DNA from: JAJRQY01 sp965224435
GTDB taxonomy: Bacteria > Actinomycetota > Acidimicrobiia > Acidimicrobiales > SZUA-35
DNA: 64,000 nt
Assembly (NCBI GenBank): GCA_965224435.1
Contig: OZ245048.1
Span: 2,046,001-2,110,000 of the forward strand
Reading direction: 5' to 3'
The notes below the pieces were generated by a model. The model had not been told where the DNA came from. It saw only the letters and a program-made list of their open reading frames with translations, and did no database searches. Each line of letters opens with the position of its first letter. Position 1 is the stretch's first letter. Positions 52,016 to 60,915 of the stretch are shown here, piece by piece. The translations under genes were made by a program, and so were the position numbers.

Positions 52016-53527
52016 GTGAACGACACGAATTCGGCCCCGCCAATCAGCGTGGCCTTGGAAACTGAAGTAGTGAGCAGCTCAGCCCGAGACAACTCGGTCG
52101 CCCGCTTCAAAGAAGCTGGTATTCGGCTGCCAACCTTTGCCGAGCTGCGTGATCCCAGCACCATTGATCCCAGCATCGTGGCCGAACTGGAAGGCGTCGA
52201 CCGTGGCGTAGCCGACGCACACAACCTGTTCCGGGTGCACTGGCACAACAAGCTCGATCAGAATGGTTTCACCGATATTCCCGAGCACCTGGTCATCCCC
52301 AAGGAGATCTCTGGGGTCGACGCCAAGATCGTCATGGTCTTTGGTGATCGCTTCCCCATGATCACCGCCCACAAGGTTCTTGCCGCTTACGCATGCCTGG
52401 CCCCCCGGATCGTCACCGGCACGTTTGACCCAACCGTGCACAAGGCGATCTGGCCCTCCACCGGCAATTACGCCCGTGGCGGTGTTGCCATCAGCCGCAT
52501 CATGCAAAGCCACGGTTTGGCAGTCTTGCCTGCCGGAATGAGCCAGGAACGATTCGACTGGCTCAATGAGTGGACGCTTGATCCTTCGACCGACATCATC
52601 CGGACTCCTGGCACTGAAAGCAATGTCAAGGAGATCTACGACGCTTGTACCGAGATGTCCAAGGATCCGACCAACATCATCATCAACCAGTTCTGTGAGT
52701 TCGCCAACTACCTCGGCCACCGTGAGATCACTGGCCCGGCCATGGCCAAGGTTTTCGAACACGTAGCCAGTGGCTCTGCCAAGCTCAAGGGTTTCGTCTC
52801 AGCCACTGGTTCGGCCGGAACCATTGCTGCCGGAGACCACCTCAAGGAAATCTACGGCTCCGAGATTGTCGCCGCAGAGGCTTTGGAATGCCCAACCATG
52901 TTGGAGAACGGCTTCGGCGAGCACAACATCCAGGGCATTGGCGACAAGCACATCCCTCTCATTCACAATGTGCACAACACCGACCTGATTACCTCAATCA
53001 GTGACCGAGTCACCAACCAGCTGGACGTACTCTTCCAGACCGAGGTCGGACGCTCCTACCTCGCTGATGAGCACGGCATCGCCCCAGAAACCTTGGACGC
53101 ACTCCAGCACATGGGTTACTCGTCCTGGTGCAACATGGTTTCGGCCATCGCCTATGCCAAGCTGCGCAACCTAGGCTCCGAGGATGTGGTCATGACCATT
53201 GCTACCGACGGCTCAGCCATGTACCACAGCGGCCGGCAACCAATAATCGATGCCGACTTTGGTGGCGAATTCACTTCTACCGATGCCGCCCAGGTCTTTA
53301 TCGATCATCTGTCTGATCCCGGTGTGCACACCATTGTTGACCTGGATGATCGGGCACGGCGTCGCATCTTCAACCTTGGCTATTTCACCTGGGTTGAGCA
53401 GCTGGATCTCGATATTGAAACCTTCGAAGTCCGCCAGGACCAGCAATGGTGGGATGACCTCGTGCCCAAGGTGGCAATCTGGGATGAACTCATCATGGAC
53501 TTCAACCAGCGAACCGGCCTGGGCTAG
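52016..53527 (+). CDS. Large PLP-dependent fold-type II enzyme (cysteine synthase-like)
   Basis: A 503-residue PLP enzyme of the tryptophan synthase beta/cysteine synthase fold. The Schiff-base lysine is probably in MITAHKVLAAYACL near residue 120, followed by STGNYARGGVAISRIM and the glycine loop VSATGSAGTIAAGDH. It is longer than cysteine synthases, with an extra C-terminal 150 residues. The GTG at 52016 has GGAGGA seven bases upstream, clearly the start. The reaction is unknown. A second fold-type II PLP gene follows after 85 bases. Confidence 0.85.
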   Translation: MNDTNSAPPISVALETEVVSSSARDNSVARFKEAGIRLPTFAELRDPSTIDPSIVAELEGVDRGVADAHNLFRVHWHNKLDQNGFTDIPEHLVIPKEISGVDAKIVMVFGDRFPMITAHKVLAAYACLAPRIVTGTFDPTVHKAIWPSTGNYARGGVAISRIMQSHGLAVLPAGMSQERFDWLNEWTLDPSTDIIRTPGTESNVKEIYDACTEMSKDPTNIIINQFCEFANYLGHREITGPAMAKVFEHVASGSAKLKGFVSATGSAGTIAAGDHLKEIYGSEIVAAEALECPTMLENGFGEHNIQGIGDKHIPLIHNVHNTDLITSISDRVTNQLDVLFQTEVGRSYLADEHGIAPETLDALQHMGYSSWCNMVSAIAYAKLRNLGSEDVVMTIATDGSAMYHSGRQPIIDADFGGEFTSTDAAQVFIDHLSDPGVHTIVDLDDRARRRIFNLGYFTWVEQLDLDIETFEVRQDQQWWDDLVPKVAIWDELIMDFNQRTGLG

Positions 53528-53612
53528 ACCCCACTTTCCCGTATCGCAGGGCGGAAACTGTCAGATAGTCGGCGAGATACTGATAGACAAGACAGCATCA
53601 TGGAAGAGCAAA

Positions 53613-54859
53613 ATGATGCCTGAGAAAGGTCACATAGATCGGGGCAGCGAGCTCACCTTTGTTCGGCACCGGACTCAGCTGGACGTGTACACCCATGCCC
53701 TGACCTCAGGTTTGACGGATGCTGACTATGTCGCCCTGGTCACCGAGTTGGACAGTCGCATCGTGGCGGCCTCGGGCGTTGGCTTCGCAATAACACCACT
53801 GGTCGAGTTGGACTTGCCCCTCAAACGCCGAGTGGTCGGCAAGGTTGAAACTGGCAACGTCAGCGGCTCCCACAAGGCTCGGCACCTAGTTGGGTTGCTG
53901 TTGTGGCTTCGAATTGACGAACGGGCCGGCAAGAAGAGGCCCGATGAGTTGGCTATCGCTTCGTGTGGCAACGCTGCGCTCGGAGCGGCGACCATCGCTC
54001 AAGCGGTCGGTCGTGAATTACGGGTCTTCGTGCCTTCCGAAGCAGATCCGTTGGTCCTGACTGAACTAGAGCGCTTGGGGTCCACCGTGCAAGTCTGTCC
54101 GCGCCAGCCAGATCAGGTCGGAGACCCGTGTATGGCCGAGCTGGACATGGCGATTCGGTCAGGTTCGGAGGCCTTCACCGTTCAGGGTCCAACGAGCCCA
54201 AACGTGATCGATGGAGGCCGCACCCTTGGCCTCGAACTGGCGGAGCAGGTCCTGGGGCACATGAAGGACTTGACGCCACTGATCTGTATGTGCAAGTTGG
54301 TGGGGGAGCCCTTGGCGCAGCCACCATGGACGGTCTCGTTCGGGGGGGTGTCTCGATGCGGGTGCACCCGGTACAGCCACAAAATGCCCATCCGTACATC
54401 GCCATGTGGAACCGGCTGCGGGAACGCCTTGGCCCGGACGGCATTCCGAAGGGCGGTGGATCGGAGTCGATGGCCACTCAGGCATTGCGTCAACTGATTT
54501 CGGATAATGCTGATGTCATGCAGCCTTGGCCCGGAATACCGGCCAGTATTGCCTCCGGAATCCTGGACGACATCACCTATGACTGGCAGGCTCTCCTCTA
54601 TCATCAACTCACGAGCGGTGGTTGGCCAATACTGGCCAGTGAGGACGATTTTGTGCGGGCAACTCAACTATTGAGAGGGCAGGTCACCCCGGCTCCGGAC
54701 CCGACCGGTGCGGCTGGATTAGCAGGCCTACTAGCAGACCCGCGGGGAGACGTCGAAGCCGCGAAGCCAGCGGTCGTGCTCGTGACCGGCGCTGACCGTT
54801 CGCTCACCCTTGAGCGTCCTGACGGAGATGCTCAAGCCGACGGAGCCGTCCAGCAATGA
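53613..54859 (+). CDS. Threonine synthase/dehydratase-like PLP enzyme, broken by a frameshift
   Basis: The first part (53613 to about 54255) has the PLP lysine in GNVSGSHKARHLVGLL near residue 88, ASCGNAALGAATIAQAVGR and QGPTSPNVIDGGRTLGLELAEQ. The second part continues in another frame with LDATDLYVQVGGGALGAATM, carrying the PLP phosphate glycine loop, and runs to TGA at 54859. One extra base near the GGGG run at 54254-54257 joins the parts smoothly (EQVLGAHEGLDAT). This is a single gene with a one-base deletion, either real or a sequencing error. Its end overlaps the next gene (ATGA). Confidence 0.8.
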
Positions 54860-57096
54860 CTCAGAAGTCGACCAGGACTCCCTCGCGAGGAGTCCGAGTC
54901 ATGGTTGCCCCCGTGCTCAGCGCTGCACTAGCAGTCGCAACGTTCGCTTCCTTGGCTTCAGCTGCCCCCTCGCGTCGCACCCCTTCGCCCAGCCACAGCC
55001 CAGCGATGCTAGACATTTCTGGCAATCTGATTATCGACTCGATTCGTCCGCTTGACCGCGATCAGCAGCAGAACGAACAGCTCGTTCTCGCCCGCCAAAT
55101 GCAGATCGAGGGTGAGCTGGCCTCCGGTGAGGCAAGTGACACACAGGCGGGAGATGACGATCTCGCTAGCGGTGCGACCGCCATCGAGATCGGCGCCGTA
55201 GCCGAGACTGCCAGCGGCAAGATCCGACTCTGCTTTCGTGGTGACACCCCCCAGATCGTTCGCAGCGAAGCACTTGCCGCTGCCAACCAGTGGGATGCAG
55301 CCCTTGCTATCGAAGGGCCAGTGGTCGAGATCGATTTCTACTGGTTGAACATGTCGAACCCGAACATTCTCGGCGCTGCCGGGCCGACAAGGTTCATCCT
55401 CAATCCGGGCTTGCCTCAGCCCGGCGCTCGATACCCGGTTGCCCTAGCCAATGAACTGTTGGGAATTGATCAGATGCCCAGGGGAGTCTGCGGCTCAGTC
55501 AAGGAGGGTGAAATTGTCCTTGTCCTGAATGCTGACGCAGGCAGCAATGCGGGTGGTTGGATTGCCGGACAAGACATGTTGAACCCTGCCCTTGATCCGG
55601 CAGCGGCGACCGACCTACAGACGACCTTGATGCACGAATTTGCTCACGGATTCGGCTTCATTGGTTCGGCTGAGCTGAATGAGTCTGGGGACCTGGCCTG
55701 GCCCAATGATCACACGACTCCACTCGTCTTTGATCTCTTCACCCGCAGCTGCGGGCGTGAAACGTTCCAAGGTTGTGACACCGGTGACTCCGCTGAGGTG
55801 CAGATCGGGGACCTGGATGCCGTTACTTCGGGCAAGCTTTGGATCAGTACAGGACTCGGCCCGTTGCTGGAACTGGAGGCCCCGTTCCAGTGGGATGCTG
55901 GCAGCTCGTTCTCCCATCTCGATGAGTTCCGCTATCCGGCAGAATCCCTCTTCTCCCTCATGACCCCCTACATCGATACCGAGCAGCGAATTCGGTCGGT
56001 CGACGCCGCAACTTTGGCGATCATGCAGCTGATTGGGTGGACGGTTGCCGGCCCTGTAGCCCCAATCACCGATGTAGCCGGAGTGGCGGGCCCAAACCAG
56101 GTGTCACTGGCAATTGGACCAACGAATCTAGATGACGGTGTGCCTCCTACCGAGTACGAGTTGCAGGTACGTCGAGTCGAGCGCAATACCGCTGGTGATC
56201 TGACGAAGGTTCCTGCCTATCAGGGCCTGAATGGACAGCTCCCTCAAGTCACCATCGAAGGTCTCGCTAACGAAGTGCTCTACCAGATTGAAGTAGCAGC
56301 CGTTGGCACACCCCAAGACGGTCCGATTGCCAACAGCAATCCACTGCTCCCCTTGCCTAAGGGAACAGGGGGCCAATACGTGCAGCAGATGTATGAGACC
56401 TTTGTTGGGCGGCTACCTACAGGACCAGAACAGACGAGGTTCGCCTTCTTGTCCAACGCCGGAGATCATGGTCTCCAGGACGCCACAGCCGAAGTTTTCG
56501 CTCGTGACGAGATCTTCGATCAGCAGATCGTTGCTCGCCTCTATCTTGGATTCCTTGGTCGGTCACCCGATCTAGGAGGCTTGCGCTATTGGACCGATCG
56601 TTTGGAGATCGGTTCGCCCATCATCAAGGTGGCCGAGGACTTCGCTGCCGCCACAACCTTTGAGACTGGACTCATTCTGGACGATGAAGACTTCGTCCGC
56701 CAGGTCTATGTGTCGGTGCTCAAGCGTGAGCCGGACGGCGACGGCCTCTCCTATTGGACAAAGTTGTTGTACGAAGGGGAGAGCAGGGGCCGGGTTCTCA
56801 TCGAAATCTCCGAGTCTGTCGAGCATCGGCTAGCTACCCCGGTGCTTCCGGAAATGTTGATTGCCTACCTGCAGTGGGACGACCGGTTGCCCAGCACCGA
56901 CGAGCTGGACCTCTGGTTCCATTCGGTCATTGGTGACGGCATGGGTCCGCTCTTGTCAGCTCTTATTGTTGACGCAGTCCCTCTTGTTGATCCAGCTACT
57001 GGGTCCGACGCTGATGACGAGCGCAACGACGCTGGCGACGGGGTCGTGCTACAGCTCATCTCCTGCTCAGCGACAAGTTCAGATCACTGTTCTTGA
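54856..57096 (+). CDS. Secreted metzincin-like protein with fibronectin-like and DUF4214 domains
   Basis: A 746-residue exported protein. A signal peptide (VMVAPVLSAALAVATFASLASA) leads into a domain with the zinc motif LMHEFAHGFGFIGS near residue 259 and a later Met-turn candidate LFSLMTPYID, which together suggest a metallopeptidase of the metzincin type. A fibronectin type III-like segment follows (about 405-495), then two DUF4214-like modules (VARLYLGFLGRSPDLGGLRYW and VYVSVLKREPDGDGLSYW). There is a run of cysteines consistent with an oxidising environment. It ends 41 bases inside the convergent lipoprotein gene. Confidence 0.87.
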   Translation: MTQKSTRTPSRGVRVMVAPVLSAALAVATFASLASAAPSRRTPSPSHSPAMLDISGNLIIDSIRPLDRDQQQNEQLVLARQMQIEGELASGEASDTQAGDDDLASGATAIEIGAVAETASGKIRLCFRGDTPQIVRSEALAAANQWDAALAIEGPVVEIDFYWLNMSNPNILGAAGPTRFILNPGLPQPGARYPVALANELLGIDQMPRGVCGSVKEGEIVLVLNADAGSNAGGWIAGQDMLNPALDPAAATDLQTTLMHEFAHGFGFIGSAELNESGDLAWPNDHTTPLVFDLFTRSCGRETFQGCDTGDSAEVQIGDLDAVTSGKLWISTGLGPLLELEAPFQWDAGSSFSHLDEFRYPAESLFSLMTPYIDTEQRIRSVDAATLAIMQLIGWTVAGPVAPITDVAGVAGPNQVSLAIGPTNLDDGVPPTEYELQVRRVERNTAGDLTKVPAYQGLNGQLPQVTIEGLANEVLYQIEVAAVGTPQDGPIANSNPLLPLPKGTGGQYVQQMYETFVGRLPTGPEQTRFAFLSNAGDHGLQDATAEVFARDEIFDQQIVARLYLGFLGRSPDLGGLRYWTDRLEIGSPIIKVAEDFAAATTFETGLILDDEDFVRQVYVSVLKREPDGDGLSYWTKLLYEGESRGRVLIEISESVEHRLATPVLPEMLIAYLQWDDRLPSTDELDLWFHSVIGDGMGPLLSALIVDAVPLVDPATGSDADDERNDAGDGVVLQLISCSATSSDHCS

Positions 57097-57514
57097 GCAC
57101 GGCGTCACCCGAGTCCAGCAATGCGAAACGAGCCTCGCTTAGGCGCCTAAGTACGCTGACGGCCACGGAGTCTTCTGCCTCGCAGTCACCAACGCCCTGC
57201 ACAGTTGCGGAAGTGGCGGCGAAAGGGCTCAGGCTCTCGGCTAAGCCTCCGAAATGAGAGCACTCTTCGAACCCGAGACTTAGGGAAGACCCGCCGTTGC
57301 CTGAGCTAACTCGCAAGAGCAGCTCTTTGCCTTCAATTGATGGATCCACCGAATCCACAAGTTCGACGATCCACTCGCCGCTCATTTGTCCGGCTAGAAC
57401 TGCTGGATCCGAGATGAGCTCAGTGCTCACACTGATCGAGCTAGATTCGTCCGAACTACAGGCGGTTGCGGCGAACGCAACGAGCGCAATCAGGATCGGC
57501 AACTTGATCTTCAC
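57056..57514 (-). CDS. Putative lipoprotein
   Basis: A 152-residue protein with a signal peptide ending in a lipobox (LVAFAATACSSDE). The mature part is Ser-rich and includes GEWIVELVDSV and SLGFEECSHFGG, faintly like META/heat-shock HslJ-type domains, but I cannot assign a family. Its 3' end overlaps the convergent metzincin-like gene by 41 bases. It lies 4 bases before the end of the dehydrogenase-like gene, on the same strand and downstream of it. Confidence 0.68.
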   Translation of the reverse strand: MKIKLPILIALVAFAATACSSDESSSISVSTELISDPAVLAGQMSGEWIVELVDSVDPSIEGKELLLRVSSGNGGSSLSLGFEECSHFGGLAESLSPFAATSATVQGVGDCEAEDSVAVSVLRRLSEARFALLDSGDAVLKNSDLNLSLSRR

Positions 57515-57518
57515 TGCC

Positions 57519-58463
57519 TTAGCTGGCTAACGGGCGGCCGAAAGGGGGTTCGTCCACCCAGGTGGCTAGAAACTCCTCGGCCAGATGACAGGCTCCGAGG
57601 AGCACGCCATCTTCATGGAAAGCAGCCCGCGTCAGAACATCTGTGATTCGTAGCGAAACGGCGTTGGACAACGTGGCTACATCGGTGCCGTGTTCCAAGG
57701 TTGGACTGTCGCCACCCAGGTACCCGGCAAGAAGACCGCCAGCAGCGCTGACAAAGTCCGGCAGGACCGTTACTTCCTGACGCTTCAGCATGGCGAACGC
57801 CTTTGTCGTGACCGGGGTCGGACCCCAGGGCACGATGGCCTTGGCCTTGACGAACTCGGCTCCTTGGTGATTAAGCACACCGAGCTTGGAACCACACAAG
57901 ACTGCGTCAACATCAGCGCCCCAGATCATCCAAGGCTTCTTGTCGACACCGGCCACCTCAACGATTGTTGCCCCTGCCTTCACCACCGCAGTGGTAACAG
58001 CTGCGGGAATTGGCCCAAGACTGGCACCCTCCAGTGCTACCGACTTGCCCTCAAGCGAGCCACCCAACGCCCAGGATGTAGCGGCCACGACACCAGCTGC
58101 TTGCACTGCTGGATCAAAGCAAGCAGCTACCCGACCCGATGCGGATTGCAAGGTATCGAGCCCGCCAGGCTTGATACCTTTGGCCGGATCGAGGTGAAGC
58201 TCGCCAGCACTCACCAAGGGATTCACTTCTTCGATGAATGCTGAAAGTGCACTCTCACGATCATCACCCTCGGCATTGATGCCTCCAGAGGCTCCACCCC
58301 GCTTGATTCCAAAAGCGGCGAAGGAGTAGGTGATGCTCCGAGCCATGTCGGTGGCACTGGAATGCAGGATCTTGCGAGCCATACGTACTTGACCAGTGGC
58401 AGGCTCGCCATCAAGGTCACGGACAATGAATGCGGGAGCGGAGCTGAGTTTCTTCACGGGCAC
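57519..58463 (-). CDS. Diverged Glu/Leu/Phe/Val dehydrogenase-like protein
   Basis: A protein with the layout of ELFV amino acid dehydrogenases: an N-terminal substrate domain, then a Rossmann domain from about SLEGKSVALEGASLGP. Two key features differ. The usual GGxKGG reads GGASGGI, with Ser in place of the substrate-binding Lys, and the dinucleotide fingerprint GxGxxG is replaced by EGASLGPIP. LVSAAGGLLAGYL resembles the conserved NxGGV region loosely. The longest frame starts at TTG 58544 but would include the hppA terminator; GTG 58463 or 58457 is preferred. It may be a non-dehydrogenase paralogue. Confidence 0.72.
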   Translation of the reverse strand: MPVKKLSSAPAFIVRDLDGEPATGQVRMARKILHSSATDMARSITYSFAAFGIKRGGASGGINAEGDDRESALSAFIEEVNPLVSAGELHLDPAKGIKPGGLDTLQSASGRVAACFDPAVQAAGVVAATSWALGGSLEGKSVALEGASLGPIPAAVTTAVVKAGATIVEVAGVDKKPWMIWGADVDAVLCGSKLGVLNHQGAEFVKAKAIVPWGPTPVTTKAFAMLKRQEVTVLPDFVSAAGGLLAGYLGGDSPTLEHGTDVATLSNAVSLRITDVLTRAAFHEDGVLLGACHLAEEFLATWVDEPPFGRPLAS

Positions 58464-58510
58464 CGGAACAGTGTGCCAAACACCGGACGTCGATGGGAAG
58501 CTCAAAACGA

Positions 58511-58542
58511 GAAACTCCCCGACCAAGCGGCCGGGGAGTTTC
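58511..58542 (-). terminator. Rho-independent terminator of hppA
   Basis: Arms 58511-58521 and 58532-58542 are exact 11-base reverse complements, GC-rich at the loop side, around 10 bases. On the minus strand the hairpin is followed by TCGTTTTGAG. It starts 22 bases after the hppA stop and sits just upstream of the dehydrogenase-like gene. Confidence 0.8.
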
Positions 58543-58564
58543 AAGGAGTGATCAATAGTGAGCG

Positions 58565-60673
58565 CTAGACGAATGCGCTAGCGAACACCAGGCTGACGAT
58601 GGTCATGACCTTGAGCAGGATGTTCATGGCTGGGCCAGACGTGTCCTTGAACGGATCGCCAACGGTGTCACCAACAACGGCAGCCTTGTGGCTGTCGGAA
58701 CCCTTGCCACCCTCGGCCCCTGCTTCGATGTACTTCTTGGCATTATCCCAAGCGCCACCAGCATTAGCCATGAAGATGGCCAATGAGAAGCCGGTGACCA
58801 GTGAGCCAGCGAGAAGGCCTCCAAGGGTGTCGACGTCAATGAAGCCGATGATCAGAGGAACAACAACAGCTAACGCACCAGGAATGATCATTTCCTTGAG
58901 CGAAGCCGTGGTGGAGATAGCAACACAGCGGGCTGAGTCAGGAATGACACCAGGCTTGCCTTCACGCAGTCCCGGAATCTCCCGGAACTGGCGACGGACT
59001 TCTTCGATCATTTCGTGAGCGGCTCGACCAACAGCATCGATGGTCAGAGCAGCAAAAACGAAGGGAAGCATGGCACCCAACAACAAGCCGATGAAGACAT
59101 CAACTCGACCAACATCCAAGCTGACCGATCCACCGTTTTGTTCAATGGCGAACTGGAAGCTCTTGAACAGGGCCAACGCAGTGAGTGCGGCTGAGCCAAC
59201 AGCAAAGCCCTTGGCGATCGCCGCGGTGGTGTTGCCCAGGGAATCAAGGGCATCGGTGACTTCACGTACGGAGGGATCAAGCTCGGCCATCTCAGCAATG
59301 CCGCCAGCATTGTCGGCAATGGGGCCGTAGGCGTCTACGGAAACAACGACGCCGGTAGTAGCCAGCATGCCAATGGCGGCAACGGCGATGCCGTAGATGC
59401 CGCCAAGCGGAGCGAGGTCACCAACAAGGGTTTGCTCGCCACCCCAGTAGGCGACGGCAATGCCAGCAACGAGGATGACCACTGAGGAACCAACGGAGAT
59501 CATGCCAACCGACAAGCCCTTGAGCACGGTGGTCGCCGGGCCGGTCTGCGTCTGTGCTGCGATCTGCTTGACCGGATTGAAGTGATCAGAGGTGTAGTAC
59601 TCGGCGGTTTTGCCCAGTGCCCAACCGGCGATCAGACCACCAATGACGGAGATTCCGAGGCCATAAGGCTTATCGAAATCATCACCACCGAAGAGCATGT
59701 AAGCAACCACGATGGTGGCGATTGTGGTGAGGCCCATGGCGACATTGGTGCCCATATGAAGGGCCTTGGAGAGAGCCTTGGAGTCGGTCGACTCGCCGCC
59801 CTTAACCAAGAAGGAACCGATGATGGAGGCCACCATGCCAACAAAGGCAATGGCGATGGGGAAGAACAGCAACGCCAGAGCGGTGTCGTCCAAGAAGCCA
59901 GCTTGTTCTGCCCCGGACTCGGCCTTGAGCCCGAGGGCAAAGGCAACCAATGAGATGGGGGCAATGATGGAGCCGGCGTAGCTCTCGAACAGGTCAGCGC
60001 CCATGCCAGCGACGTCGCCGACATTGTCGCCGACATTGTCAGCAATGGTGGCGGGGTTGCGAGGGTCATCTTCGGGGATTCCAGCTTCGACCTTGCCAAC
60101 CAGGTCAGCACCAACATCGGCTGCCTTGGTGAAAATACCGCCGCCTACACGGGAGAACAGGGCGATGGTCGAGCCACCAAGTCCATAAGCGGTGAGGATC
60201 TCGAAAGCATTCTCGACCTGGAGGACGTTGATAAAGACGATGTAGGTCAGCATCAGACCGCCGAGGGCGAAACCAGCGACCGTAAAGCCCATGACTGCGC
60301 CGCCGCGGAAGGCGACGTGGAGGGCCTTACCCGGGCCGCTCTTGGCGGCTTCGGTGGTACGGGCGTTGGCCATGGTGGCCACGGTCATGCCGATGTAGCC
60401 AGCACCACCGGACAAGACTGCACCCAAGAAGTAGGTAATGGCAGCTAGCGGGTCGATCATGACGCCGACAAGCACCATCATGACGACAACGAACCCAGAT
60501 ACCCAGGTGTATTCCTGCTTGAGGAAGGCTTTAGCTCCCTTCTGGATCTCGGTCATCAAGAAAACCATGCGCTCGTTGCCGGGGCTGGCTTTCTTGACGT
60601 CGGAATAGAAGAAGAAGGCAACTCCTAGGGCAGCGATTGCCGATAGGAAGGCCAGATATGGGATGGCGTCCAC
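58565..60673 (-). CDS. hppA: Membrane-bound ion-translocating pyrophosphatase
   Basis: A 702-residue membrane pyrophosphatase with about 16 hydrophobic helices that pumps H+ or Na+ at the expense of PPi. The substrate-site motif TKAADVGADLVGKVE and the Asp-rich NPATIADNVGDNVGDVAGMGADLFESY are intact, as is the C-terminal KAAVVGDTVGDPFKDTSGP. The segment GNTTAAIAKGFAVGSAAL has Ala at both positions that are Lys and Thr in K+-independent enzymes, so it belongs to the K+-dependent class. GTG start with GAGGAG eight bases upstream. Confidence 0.95.
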   Translation of the reverse strand: MDAIPYLAFLSAIAALGVAFFFYSDVKKASPGNERMVFLMTEIQKGAKAFLKQEYTWVSGFVVVMMVLVGVMIDPLAAITYFLGAVLSGGAGYIGMTVATMANARTTEAAKSGPGKALHVAFRGGAVMGFTVAGFALGGLMLTYIVFINVLQVENAFEILTAYGLGGSTIALFSRVGGGIFTKAADVGADLVGKVEAGIPEDDPRNPATIADNVGDNVGDVAGMGADLFESYAGSIIAPISLVAFALGLKAESGAEQAGFLDDTALALLFFPIAIAFVGMVASIIGSFLVKGGESTDSKALSKALHMGTNVAMGLTTIATIVVAYMLFGGDDFDKPYGLGISVIGGLIAGWALGKTAEYYTSDHFNPVKQIAAQTQTGPATTVLKGLSVGMISVGSSVVILVAGIAVAYWGGEQTLVGDLAPLGGIYGIAVAAIGMLATTGVVVSVDAYGPIADNAGGIAEMAELDPSVREVTDALDSLGNTTAAIAKGFAVGSAALTALALFKSFQFAIEQNGGSVSLDVGRVDVFIGLLLGAMLPFVFAALTIDAVGRAAHEMIEEVRRQFREIPGLREGKPGVIPDSARCVAISTTASLKEMIIPGALAVVVPLIIGFIDVDTLGGLLAGSLVTGFSLAIFMANAGGAWDNAKKYIEAGAEGGKGSDSHKAAVVGDTVGDPFKDTSGPAMNILLKVMTIVSLVFASAFV

Positions 60674-60915
60674 GCGTTAACTCCTCAGTGGGCGAGATTT
60701 TGAAACGCGCCGACAAACAAAACGTTCGTCGGCGACCGGGCAACCGTAGTGGGCTGTGCTAGCGCGAACAACAGGCGGGGCCAAGGAAACGCGCTTTCGG
60801 GAGTATTTGCTTGGTCAAGCAGGGCTTTTGGGCTAATACGTCGTTTGGGCGAACCGGTCTTTGGCCTTGACGGTGTTTGGGCTAGCAGGGAATGGCAGCC
60901 ATACCGTCTGTGCCC

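Noticed and set aside
52079..52762. Open frame on the minus strand inside the PLP enzyme gene
   Set aside because: Antisense to a gene with a strong ribosome binding site and conserved PLP motifs.
57519..58544. Start of the ELFV dehydrogenase-like gene at TTG 58544
   Set aside because: The first codons would be the hppA terminator hairpin itself, and the added residues do not resemble the family.
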